Source: Chara braunii
Lineage: Eukaryota; Streptophyta; Charophyceae; Charales; Characeae
Assembly (NCBI GenBank): GCA_003427395.1
Contig: BFEA01000176.1
Coordinates: forward strand, 2,423,568-2,446,542
DNA length: 22,975 nt
Direction: 5' to 3'
Part shown: positions 1 to 9,475 of the stretch, piece by piece
Layout: each line of letters begins with the position of its first letter
How positions within the stretch are numbered: position 1 is the first letter of the stretch
Notes under the pieces: generated by a model
Seen by the model: the letters and a program-made list of their open reading frames with translations, nothing else
Database searches by the model: none
What the model was told of the DNA's origin: nothing
Program-made: the position numbers and the translations under genes

Positions 1-75
<75 letters not shown>
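1..75. repeat. (CT)n microsatellite
   Basis: An uninterrupted CT dinucleotide run reaches from the window edge to position 75, so its true length is unknown. It is a simple repeat with no coding content. Confidence 0.97.
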
Positions 76-78
<3 letters not shown>

Positions 79-977
79 GCAGCTGGCCAAAATGAGACGC
101 ATCCAAAGAAACAGCACCACACGTCCTGGACAGAAGTAATGAAAGGAGATAAAAAGCATAGCAGCTTGAGGGAAGAGGTATTCACGGCTACGCATGCCCG
201 TGAGGGATGCCAAGAGGAGATGGACAAAAACACAACGCAGAGACAACAGTTTGAAGACATTGAAAACAAAGACCGGGAGAAAACCTGTTAGGAAGAAACA
301 GTGAGAAAGCGCTTTGCCCCGAACAGAACCGAAGAACGACGGATTCAGCACACATACAAACCGCCAGAACAGCACCGCGAAAAACACCATAGGATAGTGC
401 AAGCCGAAAAATACATACAAGAAGGTCATTGATGCCATTAAGTTCATCAAAATGACATGACAGGAGAGGGGGACAAGTACCCGTTGTGTGAAGGAGAGAT
501 CTATTAACCGAGTGAGCAAACACACAAACTTCATCCATCTAGCACAGACCAATCAACCATACCATACAGCGCAGACCAATACTTACCAAGCTACATATAC
601 GTACCCTCGACACGAGTATTATTTATTCGGAACATCTTTTCATAATGTTCTCTCCTGACGGAAAGGATTCACATCACAAACATATATGTTTGAAATCCTC
701 GAAACCCAGTAAGCACCGCACTCAGCGAGCATCCTCGGGTAGTGATAACCTACTAGTCGCAGTAATACCCAAAACACTCGTGCCATAATCACAGCAATGG
801 AACTCCCAAAGGCTCCAACCAGCGCCAAAGAATCCACAGCATCCACATCCGGAACCCTACGTTTGTTCCCTCCGGTCCCCTCCCTCCAATCACTTTCAAA
901 TGGACCGTATTCACGCCACCATACTTCGGAGAAAGCCAGCCTTTCCTCACAGAGAAGACCATATTTCCTCTGGTCCC
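76..977. other. Gene-free stretch
   Basis: Only short open frames with no recognisable motif are present, on either strand. The sequence is A-rich on the plus strand up to about 600. I see no tRNA, rRNA or transposon ends. It could be downstream intergenic DNA or an old, unrecognised repeat. Confidence 0.5.
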
Positions 978-1038
978 TACGCGGCATGACATAATGTTTG
1001 TAACAATCGTTGTTACAAACATTATGTCATGCCGCGTA
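978..1038. repeat. Near-perfect palindrome, 29-nt arms
   Basis: Two 29-nt arms (978-1006 and 1010-1038) are exact reverse complements around a 3-nt spacer TCG. The outermost bases of each arm are TA, so the structure can also be read as CGCGG...CCGCG flanked by TA, as expected for a Tc1/mariner-type target duplication; because TA is self-complementary this is weak evidence. Pairing stops abruptly outside the arms. It may be a minimal foldback element, two fused transposon ends, or a template-switch product. Perfect arm identity suggests it is young. Confidence 0.9.
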
Positions 1039-1894
1039 CAAGGAAAACCAGCGCGCTATAACTTCGGACAGGGGTCGAACGCGAAGCTCGACACGACCTT
1101 CAACATAAGAAAGAAGTGGGCAACCAACCAAACGATCGGTACCGCGAGTACATTGCCAGCACAGGTCAACAGATAGACACTCGATATGACTAGAACGGAC
1201 GTCGAGTCGTCGACAGATCACATTTCAGATCGTATTCGGCAGAAGACGAAAAAACCTCGTCGCCAATAAGAAACGAGAATTCCATCGAGAGGAAAGACAC
1301 GCACAAATCGAGAAAAGCATCAACAAAGACGAAGGTCTGCCATCCTATGGTCAACCGCCCACACGCCTCCCTGCTACGCATCTCCTGGGATTATATAACA
1401 TAATGATATGCCTGCTCCAAACCATCCGAAGTATTTCTTACAATCGTACTTTTTCCCCGAGCGCGCAACTCTCCATATGCGCTCTTTCTCTTACGGCAAG
1501 CGATCAAGGAACTAATCAATAAAAGCAGACCACGACATTTCAAAGGCAGCACTATTCCGAGAGAGAGAGACTCTACAAATAGCACGAATGAAAATGCCAG
1601 AAACTTGTAGTTAGCTAACATATTTCCTTCCACCTGGGCCGGCTAGTATCTCCTCAAAATCGGGGGAGAAAAAAGCCATTCCTTTCCCTGCACCGACTAT
1701 ATTGGAGCGTCGTTGAGGACGTTAACAACCTCCAAACTTCGTTACGTCGCCAGCGATTACAATGTAACCAGGGGGCAGGAAGTCGGGGAAAGAGAGTATT
1801 TTGATTGCCTGGCCGATTCCGTGCCCTAGCCCGAAATCGCTAAAAGCAGACACGCTCCAAAACAGCAAAAATCTCCAGGGTGATTAACACCGCT
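1039..1894. other. 3' flank of the pyrophosphatase gene, no other gene seen
   Basis: This stretch lies downstream of the minus-strand pyrophosphatase stop codon and must hold its 3' untranslated region, but I cannot place the polyadenylation site. No poly(T) on the plus strand, which would mark a retrocopy's poly(A) tail, lies next to the stop codon. The short open frames here have no recognisable motifs. Confidence 0.5.
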
Positions 1895-4273
1895 CTAACT
1901 GTTGCCACCGAAAAGAATGCCGCCATGCTCCTTAAAGAATGGTGCGAAGACAAGAGACTCGACTGCCATGAGCTTGATGAGGATGTTGAGAGATGGGCCC
2001 GACGTGTCCTTGAGGGGATCGCCCACGGTGTCTCCGATGACGGCTGCCTTGTGGCATGCGGAGCCCTTCGGCCCGAGCGCGCGTGACTGCTCCGTGTTGC
2101 CTGCCTCGATGAACTTCTTCGCGTTGTCCCACGCTCCGCCGGTGTTGGAGGCGGAGATGGCCATCTGCACTCCGGAAACCAGGGCGCCCGCAAGAACACC
2201 TGCTAGCGTGTACACGCCGAACAGGTAACCCGCAATNATGGGTGTGAGCATCACCAAGCAGCCTGGAGCGATCATCTCCCTGAGCGACGCGTCCGTGGAG
2301 ATCATCACGCACTTCTTGTAGTCCGGCTTCACCGTTCCCTCCATCAGGCCCGCAATGGTGTTGAACTGCCGCCTCACTTCCTCCACCATGGCCAGAGCCG
2401 CCTTGCCCACACTCTTCATCGTCATCGCCGAGAACCAGTACGGCAGCATCGCCCCCACGAGCAGACCCACGAACTCCCTCGGTGCGATCACGTTCACCTC
2501 CGAGATGCCGGCGCGATTCACGTAGGCGCCAAACAGAGCGAGCGACACCAGCGCAGCCGACCCGATCGCAAAGCCCTTGCCGATAGCAGCAGTCGTGTTC
2601 CCAGCCGAATCCAGCGCGTCCGTCTTCTCACGGATGGCTGGACCCATCTCTGCCATCTCGGCGATCCCACCGGCATTGTCGCTGATGGGGCCGTAGGCGT
2701 CGATGGCGAGGCAGGTGGACAGAGTGCTGAGCATTCCAAGTGCTGCGCACGCAATGCCGTACATGGCCGCCAGGCTGTAGGAGAGGTAGACGGCGCCGGC
2801 GATGGCAAACACAGGGATGATCACAGACTTGTAACCCAGAGCCAGACCGAAGATGATGTTGGTTGCAGCTCCCGTCCTGCACGCATCCGCCACGTCGCGC
2901 ACTGGCGAGTACTGGTGGCTGGTGAAGTACTCCGTGATGTACCCGATGATCAGTCCCGCCCACAAACCGGCCGCCACGCAGAAGAACATGTACCAGTTCT
3001 TCACCACCTTGTCCTCGTGCCCGGCAACGATGATGCTGAACTGCGCAGGAAGGCACAGATAAGACACCGCAAAGATCGTGGGCGTCATCAGCACCGAGGA
3101 GATGAGAAGCTGCCTCTTCAGGCTCGGCTCAATCTCCTTGATGTTTTCAACGACCTGAATGTCGGTGGCCACGAGGGTTGTCAAGAGGCAGACAATGATG
3201 CCCGAAGCCGTGATCAGCAGAGGAAAGCTCATGGCCGTGAAATCCAAGTCCGTGCCCATGGAGGACAGAGAGGAGATGACCAACGCCGCGCACGTGGACT
3301 CTGCGAAAGACCCAAACAAATCAGCCCCCATGCCTGCAATGTCGCCCACGTTGTCACCCACGTTATCGGCAATCACGGCAGGGTTCCTGGGATCGTCTTC
3401 GGGAATGTTGCGCTCCACTTTGCCGACGAGATCAGCCCCGACGTCAGCCGCCTTCGTGTAAATGCCACCTCCCACACGGCCAAACAGAGCAACGGACGAT
3501 CCGCCAAGCCCGTATCCCGCGATCGACTCGTACAGTCCAACCCAGTCGTCGCCGAAGTACTTTTTGAACCCAAGAATCGCCAAGAACAGCACCAACAGGC
3601 CGTTCGCCGTCAGCAGGAAGCCCATCACAGCGCCAGATCTGAAGGCAGCCGCGAAGGCCGCGCCAATGCCCTTCCTAGCCTGCAGGGCCGTCCTGGCATT
3701 CGCGTAAGTTGCGATCTTCATGCCCAGGAAGCCCGACAGGGTGGAAGTCAGTGCACCGAGAGCGAAGGCCACGGCGCTGAAGAATGCGACGGCAGTGCCT
3801 GGCGCACACATCTTCCCAGTGGGAACCTTTGCATCGCAAGGTTTCCACTCCCTCCCGAACCCGTCGACGGATCCAAGGAAGACGAAGATGATAATAGTAA
3901 ACAGCGTCATGAAGATGGTCAAGTACCAGTACTCCGTCGTCAAGAACGACACTGCTCCAAGGGAGATCGCCTCCTGAATGTCCGCCACCTTCGCAATCAC
4001 GCTGGCATCCTCGAGCCCCCCCTCATCCGCCATTAAATAGTCATCACCGGCCGCGGCCGATCGCACCGGAATTTTCGCGACCACGGACCATTGCAGTATG
4101 GCAAACGCCATCCCAATGAGAGCTGCAGCTGGGATGAAAACCTGGGCTGCCCAAGGAGATACCAACGTGGCCCCCAACTCCCCGCCCATCATCGTACCCG
4201 AGTCAGCCATAGCGGTTTTCACCAGGCTGTCACTAAGGGCGCTACCTACACTGGCTACGGCGGCATTCGCCAT
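1895..4273 (-). CDS. VHP1: Vacuolar-type H+-translocating inorganic pyrophosphatase (type I, K+-dependent)
   Basis: Membrane proton pump that hydrolyses pyrophosphate and acidifies the vacuole. The 792-aa protein is colinear with plant AVP1 (about 770 aa), with a longer Ala-rich N-terminus. It is mostly hydrophobic membrane segments. Signature motifs: DVGADLVGK at residues 277-285, the Asp-rich [18 protein letters not shown] at 303-320, [16 protein letters not shown] at 525-540, and [12 protein letters not shown] at 709-720 followed by [15 protein letters not shown] near 748-761. [10 protein letters not shown] (558-567) has Ala where K+-independent enzymes have Lys, so this is the K+-dependent class. 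The start at 4273 sits in a strong plant context (GCCATGG) and precedes the first membrane segment. The frame is open throughout with no intron, unlike Arabidopsis AVP1. Base N at 2237 makes residue 679 unknown. Family assignment is near certain; vacuolar location is inferred from the class. Confidence 0.98.
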   Translation of the reverse strand: MANAAVASVGSALSDSLVKTAMADSGTMMGGELGATLVSPWAAQVFIPAAALIGMAFAILQWSVVAKIPVRSAAAGDDYLMADEGGLEDASVIAKVADIQEAISLGAVSFLTTEYWYLTIFMTLFTIIIFVFLGSVDGFGREWKPCDAKVPTGKMCAPGTAVAFFSAVAFALGALTSTLSGFLGMKIATYANARTALQARKGIGAAFAAAFRSGAVMGFLLTANGLLVLFLAILGFKKYFGDDWVGLYESIAGYGLGGSSVALFGRVGGGIYTKAADVGADLVGKVERNIPEDDPRNPAVIADNVGDNVGDIAGMGADLFGSFAESTCAALVISSLSSMGTDLDFTAMSFPLLITASGIIVCLLTTLVATDIQVVENIKEIEPSLKRQLLISSVLMTPTIFAVSYLCLPAQFSIIVAGHEDKVVKNWYMFFCVAAGLWAGLIIGYITEYFTSHQYSPVRDVADACRTGAATNIIFGLALGYKSVIIPVFAIAGAVYLSYSLAAMYGIACAALGMLSTLSTCLAIDAYGPISDNAGGIAEMAEMGPAIREKTDALDSAGNTTAAIGKGFAIGSAALVSLALFGAYVNRAGISEVNVIAPREFVGLLVGAMLPYWFSAMTMKSVGKAALAMVEEVRRQFNTIAGLMEGTVKPDYKKCVMISTDASLREMIAPGCLVMLTPXIAGYLFGVYTLAGVLAGALVSGVQMAISASNTGGAWDNAKKFIEAGNTEQSRALGPKGSACHKAAVIGDTVGDPLKDTSGPSLNILIKLMAVESLVFAPFFKEHGGILFGGNS

Positions 4274-4765
4274 GGCGGGAGATAATCAACTCCCGCTGCT
4301 TTCTTCTTGGCCGAACCCACTGCGCTCTATCTTCACTCCCCTTGCTCAACGCCGCCGAACACGTGCCCTATAGTTTTCAACAGTGCTTCTCCCTCATCTC
4401 CCGTACCGCTATTGATGATTCTGACGGTTCTTGCGCCGCTATAATATTCTCTCCCAAGTTCCCAACTACAGCAATGCTCGGCCGGCGCGTGGTCCTACTC
4501 CCCTGCAGCTTGGACTCCACAGCTATGGCCGTCGATCTGCCTTAATCTATGGTCAGGAACGAAGAATCTGGGCTAGCGTGAGTGGGACTTCGCCCCCAGA
4601 GTCCGATGATTCACGGGAGCGACTCTTGCTCTCACTGATCGTGCTGGCAACGGCTTAGCGGTTCTCTTTGCGGACGCAGCAGGCAAGTACGCGGGCACCT
4701 GAATGCTGCAGAGAGACCGCTGACTGATCCGCGGTTTAGAAGTTGCACTCCTCGCCATCCCCTAA
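4274..4765 (-). promoter_or_regulatory. 5' flank of the pyrophosphatase gene
   Basis: This region lies directly upstream of the pyrophosphatase start and must hold its leader and promoter. A TATA-like AT run occurs around 4438-4447 (TATTATAG when read on the minus strand), roughly 165 nt upstream of the ATG. I see no competing gene. The exact transcription start cannot be set from sequence alone. Confidence 0.35.
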
Positions 4766-4813
4766 CATTTTGGATGCATCAGGACGACTTCGAGTCCAGA
4801 TGCATTCAAAATG
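4766..4813. repeat. 20-bp stem hairpin
   Basis: Arms 4766-4785 and 4794-4813 pair at 18 of 20 positions (the two exceptions include one G-T pair) around the 8-nt loop GACTTCGA. It lies about 490 bp upstream of the pyrophosphatase start codon. It could be a tiny foldback element or a small-RNA precursor; nothing else identifies it. Confidence 0.7.
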
Positions 4814-4912
4814 CTGCCGGATTGTCCAGCGCGTCTACGCCCTTAGCACGATGTCTCATATCTGACCTTATAGAAGGAAAGATCAAATGCTCCAAGTCGA
4901 AGGCACTGAGAA

Positions 4913-5034
4913 AAGAAAATAGTAATAAAAACCCGGGGAAAGGTCCCACTTGCGCAAATTAGGAGATGTCGGCCGTTGATCTTTGTTATCTACGGTCAGT
5001 ATCTCTTAATTCGTGCAAGTGGGACCTAGCCCCC
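4913..5034. mobile_element. Small foldback element flanked by an 11-bp direct repeat
   Basis: Arms 4932-4980 and 4988-5036 form a long imperfect hairpin with loop CTTTGTT; the outer half is the best conserved (GGTCCCACTTGC against GCAAGTGGGACC). The sequence GGCACTGAGAA occurs at 4902-4912 and again at 5035-5045, as expected for a target-site duplication around an insertion of 4913-5034. An A-rich stretch of about 19 nt lies between the left duplication and the hairpin, so the exact left boundary is uncertain. Superfamily unassigned. Confidence 0.6.
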
Positions 5035-5049
5035 GGCACTGAGAAGTTG

Positions 5050-5125
5050 GTCCCGCCAATAATCAACAGCGGAGAACTTGAGGATCTTTTCAACAGAGAA
5101 ATGCGTCCCGCCAATAATCAACAGC
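5050..5125. repeat. 21-bp direct repeat, two copies
   Basis: An identical 21-nt sequence beginning GTCCCGCCAATAATC occurs at 5050-5070 and 5105-5125, 55 nt apart. It may be a local tandem duplication or the footprint of a small insertion of the 34 nt between the copies. No coding frame depends on it. Confidence 0.85.
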
Positions 5126-5331
5126 AGGCTACAAAAGACGGAAAAATGAAAAACTGAATAATCGTGGTTACCGGCTCATCTTCTGTCGTGCGCGCTGCCA
5201 TACGGCCTGGCTTCTACTACTCGCGACATGCACAACAGACAAAAATCATGGCGGAAGATTCAATCTCGTTTTGCACATGTCTAGAGTAGTGGAGCGAGGC
5301 GCATAGACTTTTTTCGAGTGGTGTGGGCTTC

Positions 5332-5427
5332 GCGCCGGCCTTGCTCCGCCACCGCTACAATCATAGGGCCTCGCTCCAAGCGCCGGCCTTGCTCCGCCAC
5401 CGCTACAATCATCGCGCCTCGCTCCAG
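5332..5427. repeat. 48-bp tandem duplication
   Basis: Two head-to-tail 48-bp units (5332-5379, 5380-5427) differ at only a few bases. Each ends in GCCTCGCTCCA. The reverse complement, TGGAGCGAGGC, occurs just left at about 5290 and again at about 5961, so the duplication may sit inside an inverted-repeat element of unclear limits. Confidence 0.85.
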
Positions 5428-5473
5428 CGCACATCACTCTACATGTAACGTATGTGGACGCTTTCAGGAAAAG

Positions 5474-5478
<5 letters not shown>

Positions 5479-5516
<38 letters not shown>
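5479..5516. repeat. Poly(T) tract of 38 nt, next to unresolved bases
   Basis: A pure run of T spans 5479-5516, followed within 70 nt by unresolved bases at 5552, 5581, 5582, 5584 and 5586. It could be the tail of a minus-strand retroposon, but I found no matching target duplication. Length and neighbouring Ns mean the assembly here should not be trusted base by base. Confidence 0.9.
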
Positions 5517-5519
<3 letters not shown>

Positions 5520-5674
5520 CCCTTGCGATATCCCTCTATCCTGGCGGTGGTNAGAGAACCGTCAGAATTGAGGGCTTATCNNTNGNGCTGCTCCATCTAT
5601 TGGTGGGGAGCGGCACCTGCTGGAAACCGGGTCCAGCGTCCCATTGGTACAACTTACAAAACAGATATAATATA

Positions 5675-5858
5675 GAGAAAACTACGGCGCAGTCAGGGTT
5701 TGAGTTTGAAAATGCACTTGAGGCAAAATGGCCTGTAATGGTGAATGTATATAACCTAGGTTTCGGGTCCGGTGGGGTCACGTGGGGGTGTGTTGTGTTC
5801 GGGGCAATGCGTGAAGTGCATTTTCAAACTGCTTTCGTGACTGCGCCGAAGTTACCCC
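5675..5858. mobile_element. MITE with long inverted termini and 9-bp duplication
   Basis: The ends are imperfect inverted repeats of about 45 nt that share the perfect blocks CGGCGCAGTC (from 5685; complement ending at 5848) and AGTTTGAAAATGCACTT (from 5703; complement from 5815). TATAATATA directly flanks both ends (5666-5674 and 5859-5867), giving a 9-bp target duplication. The element is 184 bp and has no coding capacity. A 9-bp duplication with long termini is the pattern of Mutator-like non-autonomous elements; that assignment is inferred, and the AT-rich duplication could partly be chance. Confidence 0.75.
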
Positions 5859-6469
5859 TATAATATAATACAGATATTGGTGTTTGTTGTTTCCTACAGT
5901 AGGGCTATGGTGACGAGTCGAACATTTTGAATTTTCGTGGTCTCAAGTAGTGTGTTGTCTAGTGGAGCGAGGCCCATCGTGGGGCTAAGGCAGCATCACA
6001 CAACCATTCACTGAAATACACATAGGTAGAGTCTACGGTCAGATGCATCTAGAAGAGCATCCGTGCTAATATGCCCTAAGAATTCCCGGGCACCACAAAA
6101 CTTCTTTTTTTTTTTTCTTTTTTCTTTTTTCGGGAAAAGATGAGAATCCATTATCAAAGCAATCAAAGACTTTGAGGTGGAAAAAGCACACGCGATGACG
6201 GTTCTGCCCTCTACCAGGGAGCTATCGCGTCGGTAAGTCCTTGTGTCGGCTCACATCCTCTGTTACCGGCCGACAGCGTCTGGTTGACAGCGTCTGGTCC
6301 GAGCGCTAATTTGCGGCAGCGGAGGCGCGTCGGTCCGGGCCCTCTTCTGTCAGGGTCGAGGAGGACGTAAGACTATACACCAATAGGAGAGAGAGAGAGT
6401 TTAGAAGACAGAAGAATAGAAGCACAAAGTGAGGAGCACGAGGAACGAAGTGAAGATTCAACAGAGAAT

Positions 6470-7177
6470 ATGGCCGACATGGAAGAAACCAGGGTAGGGG
6501 CACGCTCCCCTCCCCCGGGTCCAGACCAACCAATGGACGAAGACGAAGACAGAGTGAGAGAACTGGCGAGGCTCTGTTATGATGAGGGGATACTACCATC
6601 CTTCATCGATCCAGGCGAGATGACAGTTGACGGGAGAGAAGCTACGTTCAGAGTCAACAACCGGATTCATAGGACGAAGGTGGATTGGTTAAAAGAACAC
6701 ACGGTAACAATGATTTTTCGCGAAGCCGCGCTGTTCTTACCAAAGAAGACAAAGGACGACATTGTGAGGGCATATGAGGATTCAAGAACGCAGGATGGAG
6801 ACTTCGATGTCAATTCGTTCACGAGAGGGAGGATAAAGGTGGAAGGCCCGAATGTCGTTTCCTACGTGGCGAGGAGCACGGCAGTCAAACAATGGATGCT
6901 GACGAAGGGAAGGGATGAGATCACGTTGGGCCAAACCAGATACGTAATGGATTTTAAGCCTAGGTTAACCAAGGCCCAACTTCGGGAGCAAAGGAGACAA
7001 GAGGAGGAATCAAACTTTTGGGTGATTGCGGTGCAAGTGCCGCTCGATGCTATGTTATACCTGGAAGCTCAAGTGGCCAAGGCAATTGGTCCAATAATCA
7101 ACACGCATCCAGCTGAGCAGGATCGACAGAAACCAGCTCTCATTAACCTAAAGTTTGATCAGCGAGACCAAATATGA
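6470..7177 (+). CDS. LINE ORF1, N-terminal part (gag-like RNA-binding protein)
   Basis: First LINE frame, 235 aa. After an acidic, Pro-rich leader (residues 1-35) it has a mixed alpha/beta domain resembling the DUF4283/RRM-like module of plant LINE ORF1 proteins, with a WVIAVQVPLDAMLYLEAQV segment near residues 184-202 that matches the typical hydrophobic strand-helix of that family. Such proteins bind element RNA to form the transposition particle. The frame ends in an ATGA overlap (7174-7177) with the next frame, which carries the zinc knuckle that normally follows in the same protein. The break is therefore a -1 frame change or a stop-restart junction. Family assignment rests on pattern, not on a search. 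Confidence 0.8.
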   Translation: MADMEETRVGARSPPPGPDQPMDEDEDRVRELARLCYDEGILPSFIDPGEMTVDGREATFRVNNRIHRTKVDWLKEHTVTMIFREAALFLPKKTKDDIVRAYEDSRTQDGDFDVNSFTRGRIKVEGPNVVSYVARSTAVKQWMLTKGRDEITLGQTRYVMDFKPRLTKAQLREQRRQEEESNFWVIAVQVPLDAMLYLEAQVAKAIGPIINTHPAEQDRQKPALINLKFDQRDQI

Positions 7178-8631
7178 AGGACAAAATTTCAGTGGTGACC
7201 TTTGAAGGTGACACACTGACAGTCAACCTGGCATCATCAGAGACTCCAAGGTGCAGGAGGTGTAGGGCCTTCTTCCACGAGGAGAGCGAGTGCAGGAGGA
7301 ATAGACAACCGCAACAAGGCACGTCGCAAGGAAGACAAGAGCTAAGACCGGAAGCTTCAGCAATGCAACCGCAATATTCTGGGCCACTAGGCCCCAGGCC
7401 GAGTCAACTTAAACCAGGACCGGAGCGATCAAGAGAGCTGCCGATGCATGGAGCGGCAAGTAATTACTACAACGCAGCATACTCACCTGACGGGCTAAGG
7501 AGGCAGCAGTTCTTCCAACCGGGGCCGTCTCCTATGGGAATGCCAGGGTTGTCTTCAGGAATGCCGACGACAAGCTCGGGGTTGCCGAATAATTTATCGG
7601 CTTTTGGCCCGTGGCCAGGCCTAGGAGCATTTAACCACTTACTCCAACCAGACGGGTATGGCATCCCAATGTTCCCTCGAGAGGAATTGGGAGGATACGC
7701 GTATGGTGGGCAGATGGGAGGGAACGCTCAAGGAGGAGGGGCAATGCATGCAATGGTTGGAGCAGGAGGTGCAGCCGCATCACAATATGGTCTAGGAGGA
7801 CAAGGAGACGGTACACAGGACAGCAGAGGAGGGAATCAGGGCACAAGCCGAATACCGGTCAGGGAAGCTACGAGCGAAAACAGAAGCACAGGAGGCACGC
7901 CAGGAAAGCACAGGTGGCTATGCCACGAAGACAGTGCCACTTCGGATCTGCATGGCATTAGAAGAGAGAAGTCGAGCTCAACGGAGTCCGAGGGTTCACA
8001 GGGGCGGATCAGGGAAATGATCACACCAGGGATGAAAAGAACAAGAAGACGGATCCCGGTGGCGGTGGCGAGAGGCCAACAGGACGGAATAGAGTCGAAG
8101 ATTCTCCCGTTATTCTGCACGCTAATCAAGAACAAGACCTTCTTCATCACTTGGACATCACAGGATGGCAGCATGCATCTCCTTTCGCTTCAATCTCCAG
8201 AGTCCCCGATGCCAACGGCGATGGCGAATATAGTGAGAACGGCGGTGGCAGAGAGATTGGTGTTTCAACTGATAGCTGACCTATTGATGCCAAGGATACT
8301 AGTAGACAACCCGGAGAATGACAAGAAGATTAAGTTCTTCGTGCCACTTCTTGATGTGCGGTTCGTAGAAGGACAAATAGAGACGATGGAGAGGGAGGGG
8401 ATGAGGCTCTGCCCGGTGACATGGATCACAGAAAGGAGGAAACATGAGCTGAGTAAGATAAAAATTCCCCCATTGAAATCTGCAGAGTTGTTGATCGATG
8501 TTGAAAGAAAGTTGTCGAACGAAAATAAGTTGTTGTCACCATTCATGAGGACTCATCTGACGAAGTCTTGGCTCACAGTTCCAAATACATCACAGAGGTC
8601 GATCCACTTGCAGAGATCGGGTCAGGTATGA
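7174..8631 (+). CDS. LINE ORF1, C-terminal part with CCHC zinc knuckle
   Basis: This 485-aa frame starts on the ATG that overlaps the previous stop. Residues 27-40 form a CX2CX4HX4C zinc knuckle (C27, C30, H35, C40), a nucleic-acid-binding motif of gag and LINE ORF1 proteins. Residues 50-270 are low complexity, rich in Gly, Pro, Gln and Ser. From about residue 300 a folded-looking domain of unknown family follows (FFITWTSQDGS, then KIKFFVPLLDVRFVEGQIE). The frame is fully open and ends 19 nt before the ORF2 start. The C-terminal domain is not something I recognise from typical plant L1 ORF1. Confidence 0.8.
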   Translation: MKDKISVVTFEGDTLTVNLASSETPRCRRCRAFFHEESECRRNRQPQQGTSQGRQELRPEASAMQPQYSGPLGPRPSQLKPGPERSRELPMHGAASNYYNAAYSPDGLRRQQFFQPGPSPMGMPGLSSGMPTTSSGLPNNLSAFGPWPGLGAFNHLLQPDGYGIPMFPREELGGYAYGGQMGGNAQGGGAMHAMVGAGGAAASQYGLGGQGDGTQDSRGGNQGTSRIPVREATSENRSTGGTPGKHRWLCHEDSATSDLHGIRREKSSSTESEGSQGRIREMITPGMKRTRRRIPVAVARGQQDGIESKILPLFCTLIKNKTFFITWTSQDGSMHLLSLQSPESPMPTAMANIVRTAVAERLVFQLIADLLMPRILVDNPENDKKIKFFVPLLDVRFVEGQIETMEREGMRLCPVTWITERRKHELSKIKIPPLKSAELLIDVERKLSNENKLLSPFMRTHLTKSWLTVPNTSQRSIHLQRSGQV

Positions 8632-8650
8632 GAGGTAACGAGGAGCAAAG

Positions 8651-9475
8651 ATGGGCAACCTGAAGGTAGCAACGTGGAACGTACGGGGACTGGGGGATAG
8701 CGCAGGCAAATTCAAAAAAAAAAGATTGAAGGTTTGGATCCACGAAAAAGGTGTCCAAGTCACATGCCTTCAGGAGACGAAGCTAGGGGAGGATAAAATC
8801 AACGCGTTGGGAACATGGTGGGACGGTCCCCAGCTGTGGTCCCTGACTCATCAGACAAGGGGAGGAGTCAGGATCCTGAGACATCGAAGATTGGAGGCTA
8901 TGATCATAGACTTTTATGCGGACCTTTGGGGACGCTGGGCATAGGTAAAGCTGGAAATAGCAAGGGAAGAGTGGATAATGCCAACCGTTTATGTTCCTAC
9001 GGATTAGAGAGACCGGATTAGTTTTATTAAAGAGTTGGCATTAGTGGTACCGGACTGTGATCGAGTGATCATTACGGGAGACTGAAATTTGTCCTTAGAT
9101 TATACTGAGACAAGGCAGAATAGTTCAGCGGATCATGATTCATTGGTCAATTTGATGATGGAATTCAAGTTGGTTGATCCATTTAGACTGATGCATCCAG
9201 ATGAAGAAGGTTTCACATGGCATTCGAATCCGAGACCGGAAACAATTAAACGAAGGTTGGACTATTATCTGATCTCAGTGTCACTATGGAACTTAGTATT
9301 GAGAGTAGGGGAGGTGGACTTCCACCTCTCAGATCATAAGCCAGTGCTCCTAACCCTGACCAGACAACAGACAAGGAGGGGAAAAGGTATGTTTAGGCTC
9401 AATACGCAGAACCTAGAAGACCCGGGATTTGCAGAAATGGATGAGAGAGTTTTGGGGAGACTGGGAGAAAGTTAG
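8651..9475 (+). pseudogene. LINE ORF2, AP endonuclease domain with in-frame stops
   Basis: N-terminal endonuclease of ORF2, which nicks target DNA to prime reverse transcription. Motifs in order: KVATWNVRGLG (8663 on), CLQETKL (catalytic Glu), RGGV, RLDYYLIS (near 9257) and SDHKPV (near 9335, catalytic Asp-His). One reading frame continues from 8651 to about 9430 but is cut by TAG at 8942-8944, TAG at 9005-9007 and TGA at 9083-9085. The last stop falls on the Trp of the conserved GDWN motif (TGG to TGA). Near 9430 the homology moves to another frame. As written the enzyme cannot be made in full. Confidence 0.88.

Noticed and set aside
188-1633. Several open frames of 60-116 aa left of the pyrophosphatase
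   Set aside because: Short, with no motifs; two of them start inside the palindrome at 978-1038 and therefore share N-termini by symmetry.
2915-4036. A 373-aa plus-strand open frame opposite the pyrophosphatase
   Set aside because: It is the complement of a GC-rich conserved coding region, its residues are charged and low complexity, and it shows no known motif. It is a shadow frame.
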